A stretch of DNA of 64,000 nucleotides from Cladorhizidae sp. MBARI D1340-BT2 (Eukaryota; Porifera; Demospongiae; Poecilosclerida; Cladorhizidae), in NCBI GenBank assembly GCA_028752905.1, contig JAQNBH010000009.1, positions 30,351,942 to 30,415,941 on the forward strand, read 5' to 3'. This document shows positions 1 to 10,400 of the stretch, piece after piece. Within the stretch, counting starts at the first letter, position 1; every line of letters begins with the position of its first letter. The position numbers and the translations under genes were made by a program. Under the pieces are notes generated by a model that made no database searches, was not told where the DNA came from, and was given only the letters and a program-made list of their open reading frames with translations.

Positions 1-285
1 CGGAATATTGCTAGGCTCTGGTCCAGCTGTGTAGGGTGAAGCCAGCTTAAGTTGGAAGGTTTGCACCGAGCAGCAAATGCACTAGCACTTCACTCAAGCA
101 GCAAAGGCAAATAGCACATTTAACAGTGTGAGCTTTTAACGCTGAAAACTATGCTCACCAGTTTTATACATTTAGCATGATGATTTAAATGTTACTGGGT
201 CATCAAACTGTACGTGGCTATATAGATTTTTTGCTCCCTTCTTTCTTAGCAGTTGGTTGGAAAAGATTGTTTTCTTGTAATAATT

Positions 286-480
286 ATTGATTATTCCTGA
301 TCAAAGATAGAGCAGCTATAGCATAAACATTGATTGAGTAAATATAAGTCGATCATCGAGAATGTCAACTGAGAGTTGGCTGAGTACTAATATTCCTAAT
401 ATTATTCCTGATGAAGGCTAGAGCATCTAGTCAAAATGTCAAGAGAGTAAATTTCCAAGTTAATTACCGAGAAGATCATT
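286..480 (+). repeat. Two diverged units starting TTATTCCTGAT
   Basis: Two units of roughly 115 bases begin near 286 and 402 with TTATTCCTGATCAAAGATAG and TTATTCCTGATGAAGGCTAG, each followed by AGCA. Similar short cores occur near 9787 and 10960, and inverted in the right arm near 40370 and 40490. The rest of 95-950 holds no gene I can support. Confidence 0.5.
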
Positions 481-954
481 GTACTAGTACAACCACTATT
501 GCTACTACTATAAAATTCAGGTGGGAGTGGGTAGCATCAGGGTGTCGATGTGTGGCAGCATCTGTCACTACAAGAAATGTGAACTATATAGCCCTCACAG
601 CCTCCACAATAGCCTCACAATAACAAACCTGACTGTTTCTTACTTGTCTTTGACAATTGAATCACCTACCTTAGGCAAGTTGATGTTGATCATCTCTAAT
701 CAATGGCTACAAAGGCAACCAGGAAACATAAATGAACCCAAAAAATAGTGACTGTCCAGAGCTAATATTATTAATATAGAGGTGGTGAAGTACAAGGTTT
801 TCTACACCTGTAAGGTCATGTCATGCTATAGGTTTATAAGAGACAAAAACATGCAAGAAAGGTATAACAATATTTAATTAAAGTTCTAAGCTAGAGCTAG
901 CTAGCGAGTGCTTTTACCTAGCTATGTGTACATAATCGTACATCAATATTTCAG

Positions 955-1369
955 GTGAAAACAGTATCATCCAAGAGGGTGATGTGGCAATTCACCATCC
1001 CTTTAGACCTCTCAACATTGTCCAGTTCGGGCTTAAGGGACACTATGTAGCTGTTGTGGTTCTACCTAAAACTTCAAACTCACCTCAGAAGTGCTATTGG
1101 ATGGTCCAGTTTCCAATTTGTAGCTTGGTCAAACTGCCGAAGTTTTTCTCTTTCAGAACATACAATACTTTGAAGGTTGTACTCCGCATATATTGGTTGG
1201 TAAAGTTATCTGAGGTGATAATTAGAAGAAAACCAGGAAACCCAGCTGAGAGCACCCAACAACAACGCCGTAATTACCAGCTTCAAAGGGCCGACTCTTT
1301 TTGGGGGAAAACCACAAATGTGTACCAACGAGCAGCTCTTTCCAAACTATGCTCAGCAAAAATCTACAG
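955..1369 (+). CDS. Candidate exon of unknown gene, left-arm copy
   Basis: An open stretch of about 138 codons is bounded by a good acceptor (pyrimidine-rich, ending TTTCAG at 954) and a consensus donor (CAG then GTGAGT at 1370). Its translation includes IVQFGLKGHYVAVVVLPK in the first third and a basic C-terminal part. I do not recognise a domain. The same exon, with both splice sites, is present in the right arm at 39413-39818; there it has several amino-acid changes and a 9-base deletion that keeps the frame. That preservation is the main argument for past coding function. An initiator ATG is absent, consistent with an internal exon. Neighbouring exons were not found, so the gene may be dead. 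Confidence 0.45.
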
Positions 1370-1762
1370 GTGAGTGCAGTGCAAATATTTAAGGAATAAG
1401 ATTGACATTTGGTGGTTGGTGCTGAATAATAATCACATTAGCAAAATACTAGTGGAGCTAGCTACATTTCATGCCCCAAAAATACCGAGATAAATATTAT
1501 TCAGTACGTCCGACATTCATATAATGCTCAATTAATGGAGTTATTTCATTTCAAGACAAGTGATTTCATGCCTGAAAGGAAAGCTAGGTGCAAATGGTGA
1601 AGAGAAGACTGTACAAGGTAAAGCAGAATTATTATGTTCCACAACTGCAGTAGCCAACAGTTAGGTAGTAGTCCTTAATGAGTTCTTGGACATCTCAGAG
1701 GCAATGGTAAATAGAAGCTGGAATGGCATACCTTTGCCGACAACATGCCTGCATATTTGGAC

Positions 1763-3140
1763 TCAGTTGGGAAGGACCACAGGAAAAAGACACAAAGGAC
1801 CACTGCAGCAGTTCACGTGCTTAGCAAGGTCCGATTTCATCTTGTTGAAGTCTATGCCATGTACAATACTTACTTCTCCAAATGAATTTATACACTCATC
1901 CACACCAGTGCCACTAAAGTCATTCCAGTCATCTAAAATGGGAGGCCTGGGACATGTATCTGAGACGATCTCCTTCAGCGGATGAATCAGCTCAAATCTA
2001 AGGTCACTTTCAATGATGCTCTCTGCATGACGGAAAAGAGGTGTAGCCTGTTCAGTTTGGAAAGTATTTTCTTCACCTTCCTTGGCCACACAACTACCCA
2101 AGAGTGCTCTCATCTCGTCTTCATCCAACCCTGAAATAAGCTGCACTAAACATGAACCAACCAAGCTGTCTTGTGCATTAGTTTGCGGTGTGATCTCGTA
2201 TCGCCAACGACCACTCATTTGAAATTTGTATAAGCAATTCCTTTCCTCCACAAACTACAGCATTCCTTTCATGCATGAAGCTTCATTTGGGAACTTCCTC
2301 CCTAAAATAGCTTGGAAACTTTCAAGCTGAAAAGAACACTGCTCTCGTAAATTAAAGATGAGAAATTATTCTTCGAGATGTGGCCTGCTTCTTTAGCTTC
2401 CTGCATGCTTCCTTTAATACTCTTTTGTCTCTCCTGGCTCATACTTCCGCCCTCCAGGTGGATGCTATAAACAGCGCTGGCCACTTCATGAGACACCACA
2501 GTGAACTTGGATACCCTACTCACCTAATTCAGAGGAATAGCACACTTCATGCATGGGTAAATCCGACAACCCAGGACATAATCAGACATAAATTCACATG
2601 CTTTGCCAGACTCGGAAACATGGTCTTTCTTATTCATGACTATGACATCAGCATATTGGAGTTGGCTATCAGCTGCAGCGGGGTATGTTTCACCACTCTT
2701 AAATTTGGCTACAAGAGTGTAGGTGTCCACAACAATCACTACAGCATCAAGGAGGATTCGGTACATCCTCCCATATTCCTGCTCTAGGGTAGCTATAGTG
2801 TCATTCCACTGCTCTGGATGAGGAGATAATCAAACTTTCCTATATCAACATCCTGCAACAGATTCCAAACTGCTGTTTGAAACTTACCCGAAATTGAACA
2901 GCAGAGACAGCCATTGGTAAATCTACCACTGAATCTTGGCTTTGGTTCCTCTTTACTATCTGACGGTGTAAGTTGACAGAGGCAAAATCATTCACAGCAA
3001 CTGCAACCCTCAAATTCTGCTTGTTAGAAAGCATCATATTCGAGGAGAGTTGTTCTTTCAGCTCCAAGGAAGCCCGTGATCAGGGTAACTGGGAGCTTTC
3101 TCTTCTTTCCAGCCCAAGCTTGGTCCTTCCTGTGAATGTA
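1763..3140 (-). pseudogene. COG0523/CobW-type GTPase pseudogene, left-arm copy
   Basis: Reading on the minus strand from about 3140, fragments in several frames follow the order of a COG0523 (CobW, ZNG1/CBWD-type) metal-chaperone GTPase. There is a degenerate Walker A (GFLGAERTTLL, normally GxxGxGK), a NGCLCC metal-binding motif at 2915-2898, a strand resembling the family's DYVLIETSG region, a segment ending in the G4-like NKKD (VIVMNKKDHV), and a CobW C-terminal-like part (EERNCLYKF, GRWRYEI, then LDEDEMRALLGSCV). The last open block, 2251-1763, is 162 codons and ends PVVLPN. Walker A has lost its GK pair, and frameshifts and stops separate the blocks, so it cannot encode a working GTPase. 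Known members bind and deliver metals; nothing more is implied here. Confidence 0.75.
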
Positions 3141-3574
3141 GATGTTACATAAACTATCCATCTTCCAGTAGTTCAACTCGGTAAGATAACAACTTCAGTA
3201 CGGCATTACCCAACCTGCTCTCACATCCTGCTTAATTAGCAGATAAGTTGCACCACTTGCCCCGCCAGCCTCAGTAGTGTTACATGCTCTTGATTTTTAT
3301 AAGAGAAGTGTGTGCATGTCTTATTGGGATATAGGATCATCATATTACCTTCTTGCACCAATTCATAACAACTATTTTGACCTAAATCTAATCATCTTAC
3401 TGAATACAGTAGCTATGTGTCTCCTAATTCATATCACCTTGGCCTGTTCTCTTATCTGAAAGAAACTTGCGCTATGGGCAAAGTAATAATAATCTATCAC
3501 TTTAACTTCACTGATATCAACTGAGCCTCACTTACCAATCCGTCCATGAATTCTTCGATGTTCTGTGACCTCAG

Positions 3575-4300
3575 TCTATAACTGTACACTGCGTCTGTTT
3601 ATAACCAGCCCTACTCAAACTGGCAACATCCTTGATTTTGTCATTACCAAATCATACTGAGCTCATCCTTTATTCCGCTTTCTGTTCAACTTGGACCAAT
3701 TCAAGTTACCTCATTTATAACTACTGCCATTCCCACACAATCTCATAATGCAAGATTTTTTTATCTCTCTCTCTAAAGCTGACATGGATGGCCTGAATGA
3801 CTTTTATTAGATTTTTTATTTTCACCACTTACTTTCTCTAAATAATACAGAATATGTATGCTTAGCACTAAAACCAGTAATCACCAATACTGTGTCAGTT
3901 AAAAAAATCGTCACCAGCGACCGAAATATATTTCTCCAATAATAAAGTATTCTCTCAACTGCATTCACTCAAGCAGAACAAAGTACAGGATGGCTCCTTC
4001 CACTTCCAACTATGAGCAACTACTCTCCTTGACCCACCAACTTCAGTTCCAAATGTCCAAAGTAACATCTACATTAAAGTTTGTACTAAGTTCTCCAACA
4101 TCTTCCTCATTGCTGATCCCACCCAATGCATCAAACTGGTATGGAATGTGAACGACTGCTACCAACTTCAACATGACTTAGACTCCCTGGGTAGCTCGAG
4201 TTCAAATAAAAAACTCAACTTCAATATTAAAATATGTGTATAGTGCAGGAAGTCATTATTGTCCCCGTGAACTTTGTACTGTAACTTACCAACACTTACT
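3575..4300 (+). pseudogene. LINE endonuclease/reverse transcriptase fragment, left arm
   Basis: About 3580-3800 translates to the end of an APE-type endonuclease: a SPTQTGNILDFVITKS block, later SKADMDGLNDF, the spacing seen in CR1/Jockey-like LINEs. Around 4090-4240 a different frame gives the late palm of a reverse transcriptase: IADPTQCIKLVW, then DCYQLQHDLDSL and KLNFNIKICV. The first of these corresponds to the ADD catalytic motif with its last D changed. The middle of the enzyme is missing. The right-arm copy keeps about 0.8 kb more of the RT. No ends or target duplications are recognisable. Confidence 0.7.
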
Positions 4301-4437
4301 TTTTGACCAAAATTTCTTGCACCATAATGCTCAGCTCAAAATTTCTTTTAAAATGATATTACTTTAGCTGCACCTGGTGCATTTAGAAACTCTATGGGAT
4401 TTTAGTACAATACAAAAAGTGGGCGTGGCAGGTTTCC

Positions 4438-5990
4438 ATGACAACTCCTGCGACTGAATCAGTTGGGCTTCTTTCTCTGAAGTATAGAACGTTTTGGGGG
4501 GTGACTATGAGTGAGGATGGACAAAAAAAAAGTCCTGATGGTCTAAGGAAGCACCATGCTGACAAAGCAGCTGTAGCACAGCTACTAAACAGCAAAGGGT
4601 GGCAGTTGACTTACATTCAAGCAGTGTTGGTGAGCTTGATGAATTGTTTGCTTTACCTCCGATACTGCCATCATCTGAAAATTAGTTTGAGCCAGAGTCC
4701 TTTCTCAGAAGATGCACAAGAGGCATATAGTGAGTGGATGCATTGCCAGCCAAAGGACACTGTTAGAATGATTGCCATGACCATAATGGTATATTTCGAA
4801 AGGGTTTTGGCCTAACTTATGTTGCTAAAGCTACTGAAGCTGGTTTAGTGGTTGGTTTCAATGAAAAGACAATCAGAGGCTGGATGAAAGATTTCTACCA
4901 GTGCAAGGGAGAGTTTACTGGATCAACGCAAGGCAAGCACATTCGGCCATATGTTATGGATGATGAACACTGCAGATTGAAAGCATTGGCATGGTTACGT
5001 AAAGGAAAAGTGAGCCAGTTATGACTGCTGCAAAATTTGCAACCTGGGTAAATTCAGAGATGTTACCAAATTCTCACTTACCACCGGGGTTTTCTCGTTC
5101 CATCACTCCACAAACAGCCAGAAAGTGGCTGTATGATCTTGATTTCTCAGCTACATCTCTAAAGAAGGCCATATACTTTGACGGTCTTGAGCATGATGAT
5201 GGGAGAGAATATCGTCGCATGTATCTGCACAAAATTGAAATCTTGGAGTTAACTCACTTGCCACCTCCTTTGTGTGTTCATGAAGTGACCGAGGAAACAA
5301 TTGGCGATGCTTGGTGTTATTATACCTTGATGAATCAAGCTTTCATGCCAATGAAGGCCAGTCATGGTAATGGGGAGAGGAGGGAAAGTTGGTTATTCAT
5401 CCCAAAGGTGCTATTCGTGGTTGATGATCAGTGACTTCATTGACGAACACAAACGATTTTTCGTCTAACCGCACACGAACATGATGAAGCTAAGAAAACA
5501 CACGCAGATATTCCTATGGCAGCAAGAGTTGTTTTTAAGTTTGGAGCACTTGGTCAATGATAATGGAGCAGGTTCAATTTTCCGTAACTGGAAGTGGTAA
5601 ACAGAACGGCCTGCGAAGTGCTCCAAGAACACAAGGTTAACACAACTGGCATATTGAAAGCAGACATGATCAAGAACCTTGAGACAATGGATGACTTTCA
5701 AACCAAAAAATCAAAGGTGGAAGAGCTTTTCACAAGCAGGAAGCACAGAGCAATATTTCTGCCAAAATTCCACTGCTAACTAAATCCCATTGAACATGTG
5801 TTGGGTCAAGCAAAACAGTATACACGTGCCAATTGTGATTACTCGTTTAATGGTTTGGAGAAATTATACACACTGCAATGGATTCTGATATTCAGCAGAT
5901 AGAAAAATATGTGAGTACACAGAGCATACAGAGAAGAAATAACGGTTGGAGAAGAAATGCAAGGTGATTTAAAAAAGTACAAAAGTCATC
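4438..5990 (+). pseudogene. DDE transposase relic (Tc1/IS630-like group), left arm
   Basis: Broken frames read in order through this segment. An N-terminal part (HADKAAVAQLL) is followed by SEDAQEAYSEW, a helix-rich block with KTIRGWMKDFY, then TARKWLYDLDF, KAIYFDGLEHDDGREYRRMY and a damaged region that in the right-arm copy reads YHDESSFHANEGQSW. It ends with IFLPKFHC and an NPIEHV-like sequence near 5790 and a basic tail. The HDES and NPIEH blocks are the usual surroundings of catalytic residues in the Tc1/IS630-like DDE superfamily; relatives of this exact layout are common in fungi and invertebrates. Multiple frameshifts and stops make it non-functional. Only the left copy retains the C-terminus, because the duplication breakpoint cuts the right copy near 34481. 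Confidence 0.7.
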
Positions 5991-6287
5991 GTCATATCCC
6001 TGAAACTGAACTAAATTATTGTCCATTTACTCTGTAAAAAAAAAATTCTTGAAATGTGTTTGAACAGTTTTACTGATGATACTGTGTACCCGTAGATGAT
6101 AGTGATTTAGATCAGTTTCCAGGCGAGTGAGATGAAGTCAGTACATAATGATAGCTATAAAAGTGAAAGAATTGCAATAACTATATACTATATATAATAA
6201 CAAAGTTGATAGCTTGAACATTATACCAGCTCTAGCTCTTATCATTTTGTATATTATAAGCTAGCTAAATTATCTGGTAATAAAATA
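5991..6287. other. Gap with no recognisable feature
   Basis: AT-rich sequence between the transposase relic and the next transposon. I see no gene or repeat in it. Confidence 0.5.
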
Positions 6288-6577
6288 TGTGACCGAATTT
6301 GCGAAAACCCACCTAAACGGGGGAAAGCATTAATTGAGATATTACCGTTTTATTAATTTTTTTTTTAAAGACGATTTTTTGGTGTTTGTGCCAATGGCTA
6401 TAACTATCCTTTATATATAAAACAGTGGCAGTCATAAGCCCAGGCGCTATTTCTAGAAGGAGAAATAAGCCTTTACTGTAAGATAGGTCGATACTTACCG
6501 TTCGTGAACGGAGGCGTTGCTATGCTTTTTTCGCGCGCATTAGGCGCGCTAAGCTTGGTTGCAATCATTTAGTAGCG

Positions 6578-8097
6578 ATGTCCAGTTCACAGAACGTAGC
6601 CAGCGCTCTCAACAGGTGGGCCAGGGAAGGACGAGACCTGGTAGGAAGCTCTGATGAACACGCCCTCAATGAACTATTAGCAGATTACTTCACCTTGGAT
6701 GGGCCAAGTATGGTAATATTTACACCCTCAATAGATCATTGAATTTTACTGTACAGGCACTGTAGACAACGAGTTCAATGAAGTAATGGAATCTGATGGT
6801 AACTTTCAAAGCATGATATAATACGAAATAATACTTAATACTATAAAAAATACATTAAAATGAAATTTAGAATCTTCAGAAGATGATGACTGTGGTGATG
6901 AAGATCCACCTCTCTTCTCCACTCTTGAGGAGGACCTCTTCTCACCATTGAGCGGACACCCATCCCAGACTCCATCATCACTACCACAGCCTTCTTCATC
7001 AATAGCACTTGAGCCAGCAGCACTTCCCTTTATTGTAGGTGTAACACATGGCATCTGCATAATAAACATGGCTATTATTCCATTAGGATCCCAAACTTAC
7101 AGCATTCTTGCTGAAGGGGTGTGGCTGTGTGATGTTTAAAGGAAAACCATGCTCCTCAGTTTACTGCAGAATACTACCAAGACGTGAGAGACCAATGTGC
7201 ATCACTGAGCAGGGAACAGGTCGATATGGTAATCCTGGGACAAATTATGGCTAATATTAATAATAAAGACACAGTAGGGGAAGGATCACACCATACCACA
7301 TTACCACGGCAGAGGTCCAGGATAGTCTTCTATCACCATGGTTTGAGGATTTGCAAGGTCACCTTCCTTATGCTGCATAGTATTGGTAGGTACAATGTCA
7401 TACTATACTGTGGGAAATATTATTACAGTAAAATATTATTACAGTACAACAATGTACCATAACACTCCAGGATAGACAACATCAGCAATGTCTTGTAGGT
7501 ACCCGACCTTTGTCCTTCTGTATTTTTGCTTCAGCAAGCCAAACCTGACTACATTCCTGGTGACAGCCAAGGGCAGTCTGTTGTGAGGTAGCCTTTTGTG
7601 GTTGCCATGTTCTCTTGTAGTCAGACCCACAGCAGTGTAGTGGATTTTGAGGGATTTAAATCTGTCAACAGTTCCGCAAAAGTGAACAATGCCCAGTTGG
7701 TGGGGAGGGAAGACGGAACTATTTTAGTTCCACAGTACAACTGGGCACACTACTTCACAAAGTACTACAGGAGACAGGCAATTGTTGGGATTAAGACATT
7801 TCACCACTTGAAGTTCTCATCAAAATAACCAGGAGTTGCTATGGTCAGGACAGGACGGATGCGATAGAGAAAAGGCTGCCTCTTCTAGTGGAACAGTATA
7901 AAGACTGGAAGCCACATAAAAATGAATTCCCCCCCACAATTATACCAGAAAGTCTTACTCCAGAAAGGAAGAAATACCTTTTCGAAAAAATACGAGCATT
8001 CTGTCCCCCTCATTGTCAGATATTGTTTGTCTTGATCCAAGTCCTGCAACCAGAATGCCTCTCCCAATCAACTGCACCTTGCCTCCTCAGAACATAA
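6578..8097 (+). pseudogene. Multi-exon transposase (DUF7869-like family), rearranged
   Basis: A first exon probably starts at the ATG at 6578 (MSSSQNVASALNRW, 45 codons to 6712, followed by GTAATA). An acidic, serine- and proline-rich exon ends near 7037 before GTGTAAC. The exon at about 7157-7383 (SREQVDMVILGQIMANI, FYHHGLRICKVTFLMLHSIG) ends before GTAGGTAC. From 7620 the plus strand carries KVNNAQLVGREDGTILVP, NWAHYFTKYY and KTFHHLKFSS, then after a stop a C-terminal block with SLTPERKKYLFEKIRAFCP. The piece that should lie between them is on the minus strand at about 7485-7625. Much of the RNase-H core is deleted. I recognise the family from many uncharacterised invertebrate proteins; the DUF name is from memory and should be checked. 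Confidence 0.7.
7485..7625 (-). other. Inverted internal segment of the transposase
   Basis: On the minus strand this encodes two conserved family blocks fused by a deletion: REHGNHKRLPHN, then directly LLKQKYRRTKVGYLQDIAD. In intact relatives both follow the LMLHSIG exon (plus strand, up to 7383) and precede the QLVG block (plus strand, from about 7675). So about 140-200 bases have been flipped in place, after or together with loss of the core between the two blocks. Confidence 0.75.
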
Positions 8098-8325
8098 CCC
8101 CATCACCTAAAAGAAGATGTCAACTTTATTCATCATAGCTTCTTAAACTTTGTACATCATAACTAGTTAGCTATCAAACATTATTTTCTAGCAGATAAGT
8201 CACATGAAAATGTAGCAAACATGTTTAACTAGAAGCAAGCTAGCAATAATAAGAGGTGAACTTACCATAATTTATTCTCAACTTGTTTTTAAAGAATCAA
8301 TAAAGTTCAACTTTGTTACAGAAGC

Positions 8326-8660
8326 AAACTACATAAGATTAGATGTCAAACTTAGTTGATCAACTCATTCTACAACATATACAACTCCTAACTAACTAAT
8401 CTGCTACTTACCGCTGCTTAGAACGAGTCCTTACTCCAGTCGTCCATACAATTCTTCATCTTTTTAGGCCGAGGGCGTGGCAATAGCTCAGAACAAAACT
8501 ACGCAAGATTAGCCGAACATAGCTGATCAACTCTTTCGACAACTCCTAACTAACTAATCTGTACCTTACCGCTGCTTAGAAAGAGTCCTACTCCAGTCGT
8601 CCATACTATCCTTCCATTTTTTAGACCCTGGGCGTGGCAATAGAACGCCAAGGGCGTGGT
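8326..8660 (+). repeat. Tandem duplication of about 165 bp
   Basis: Two head-to-tail copies share blocks such as CAACTCCTAACTAACTAATC, CTTACCGCTGCTTAGAA and CTCCAGTCGTCCATAC, and both end in a GGGCGTGGCAATAG box. They lie just inside the right end of the transposon. Confidence 0.75.
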
Positions 8661-8914
8661 AATAGCTCTAATTACACGTTTACGGAAGTATACGGCTTCG
8701 TTTCGCCCGCACCCTGACAACGCTTTATAAACGCAATAATCCTATTGTTGTACTTGAAGGAGCGCAACTATTCATGCTATAGCTCGAAGGAAACATTATC
8801 AAATAGTTTCAAACTTTTAGGATATGATCATTAGGTATCATAGGTGCCGATTATTAAATAATTTCACTTTTTTTTAAACCCCCGTTTAGGTGGGTTTTCG
8901 CAAATTCGGTCACA

Positions 8915-9888
8915 TATGGTATCTCTCTGTAAAAAGTTTTCTGCCGCACACTTAAAATATACATCCCCAAGTAACTTTCCTCCATCTACAAAAGGTTCTT
9001 ATCCTACCTGGTATTCTCCTATATTGCTACCTTCCTCTCATCCAACCCATTGCTTAGATATTGAAGTAACAAGTGAAAGAACATCTTCTAAATGATTATT
9101 ATCAGGTGACATAAATATTTCTATTTCAATCAACTGTTTTGTTTTTAGTGCTAATGTTTCTAGTGAAATACGTATGTCCATCAGGGCCGAAGTATTTAAG
9201 TTGAAATGTTGGAACTAAATACACAAACCTAATTGAAAGAATATTTATATTTCATGATGTAATTGTTAGGCAGTTAAATTTCATCACAAAGGTAAAGTCC
9301 TCACATGTGTCAGAGGCAATTGTCTGTCACCTGTGTTGAGTTAAAAAGTAAAAACAACAATCTGTTGTTATGTTTTGGAGCTCCATAAATTATGCATACA
9401 TCATTCTATGAAGTTGATATATAGATGAAACGATAGCTCTCTTTGTGTGCTCTCTTGTAACACCAAAACTGATGCACAAATATAAATGCTTCAGTTACAG
9501 GCAGTCAAAGTTGTGGACCTAAATTCCTGCAGGCCCCAATTTTCTGCAGTCCTAGTAAGTCCTAGACAGCAGTGGCTCGTGGAAGCCCTCGGTGCTAGTA
9601 TTATTGGCAGGTGCTATTTTAGGAAGACCGGCATTATTATGGGATTTCATGAGCATATATATAACCGGAGATGAAGTCACTCCTACATTACATGTGAAAG
9701 GAGGGTGGGGCTATATTTTTTTATTATCACCAACATGGATGCCAACATTGACGAATTGTATGTTGTTGCTATTATAATACCAATAATTATTCCTGCTGTA
9801 GGCTAGAGTATGTAGACGAAACATCTTGGGAATACAATTTGAAGTTGATTATTGAGGTGATTTTAATGTTATTCTTTCAAGATAGAGT
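8915..9888. other. Intergenic stretch without recognisable gene
   Basis: Only short open frames occur (for example 9486-9674) and none shows a domain or splice context. One copy of the TTATTCCTG core lies near 9787. Confidence 0.5.
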
Positions 9889-10400
9889 TCATTGAGATAA
9901 TTTGAATGTCTGAAAAGGGTCTTCAGTTGGAATTTCAGTGCTGCCATCCAATATTCCAAGTACACCTGCCTTCTTCCATCCTTTAACACAGGTGGTGAAG
10001 AAGTTATACATCTTCACTAGCCACGTGGTTGAGCGAAAATCAACTTCAACATCTTCAAATTGCTTCCCACTCTCAAGTTGTTGCTTCACAGCATCAACAT
10101 TTCCAAGCTGCTTCCCACTCTCAAGTTGTTGCATCATTGTAGTATCTGATTTTTTGGGCTGACCTATTGACCGTTAGATGAAGTGGCTGAAAACAATGTA
10201 ATGTTAGCAGGAGCTAGCACAAACTTGCAATTTAATGACGATAACTCGTGTTTGACCTTCTGTGTCACTTGCTCTTTTACAACACCAGGGCCTTGTGTGT
10301 AGCAGCTACTTGCAGTTCTGTTCGTTTCTTCACAACATATTGAGCAATGCCTTCCTCAATCAACTTCAAAGTTTATTGCACATTTAACCAGTCCTTTGGA
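9889..10400 (-). CDS. Hypothetical, possible exon pair with QQLESGKQ repeat
   Basis: The minus strand is open from 10137 to 9889 (82 codons) and begins with two tandem copies of a 17-residue unit built on QQLESGKQ, then a hydrophobic block ending KLSQ. Just upstream on the same strand (about 10390-10300) is a short open block, LIEEGIAQYVVKKRTELQV. I do not recognise either. The DNA repeat (CTTCCCACTCTCAAGTTGTT twice, about 50 bases apart) could by itself create the open frame, so coding is uncertain. Confidence 0.25.

Larger units (their letters stand above)
1..5735 (+). repeat. Left arm of giant inverted duplication
   Basis: The reverse complement of this stretch is found again, in the same internal order, at 34481-43515. 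Matching landmarks: the first 90 bases pair with 43420-43515, the exon at 955-1369 with 39413-39818, the CobW-type pseudogene with 37640-39019, the LINE fragment with 35740-37215, and the transposase relic with 34481-35623. The arms differ by scattered substitutions and indels, so this is an old duplication, not a simple assembly palindrome. Homology runs to base 1, so the arm probably continues outside the window. The inner edge is inside the transposase near 5735, where the right copy switches to unrelated sequence. Confidence 0.9.
6288..8914 (+). mobile_element. DNA transposon with perfect 36-bp terminal inverted repeats
   Basis: The ends are exact inverted copies over 36 bases: 6288-6323 begins TGTGACCGAATTTGCGAAAA and ends CGGGGG, and 8879-8914 is its reverse complement. 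The flanks read ATA before the left end and TAT after the right end, so the target duplication could be TA, or ATAT if the repeat is taken to start one base further in; this is ambiguous. Inside is a broken transposase gene of an invertebrate family with an RNase-H-like core. The element is 2.6 kb, much shorter than an intact copy would need. Perfect ends with a scrambled interior suggest it may have been mobilised in trans. Confidence 0.85.

Noticed and set aside
1686..1985. Plus-strand frame opposite the CobW-type C-terminus
   Set aside because: Shadow of the minus-strand pseudogene; the same shadow appears in the right arm.
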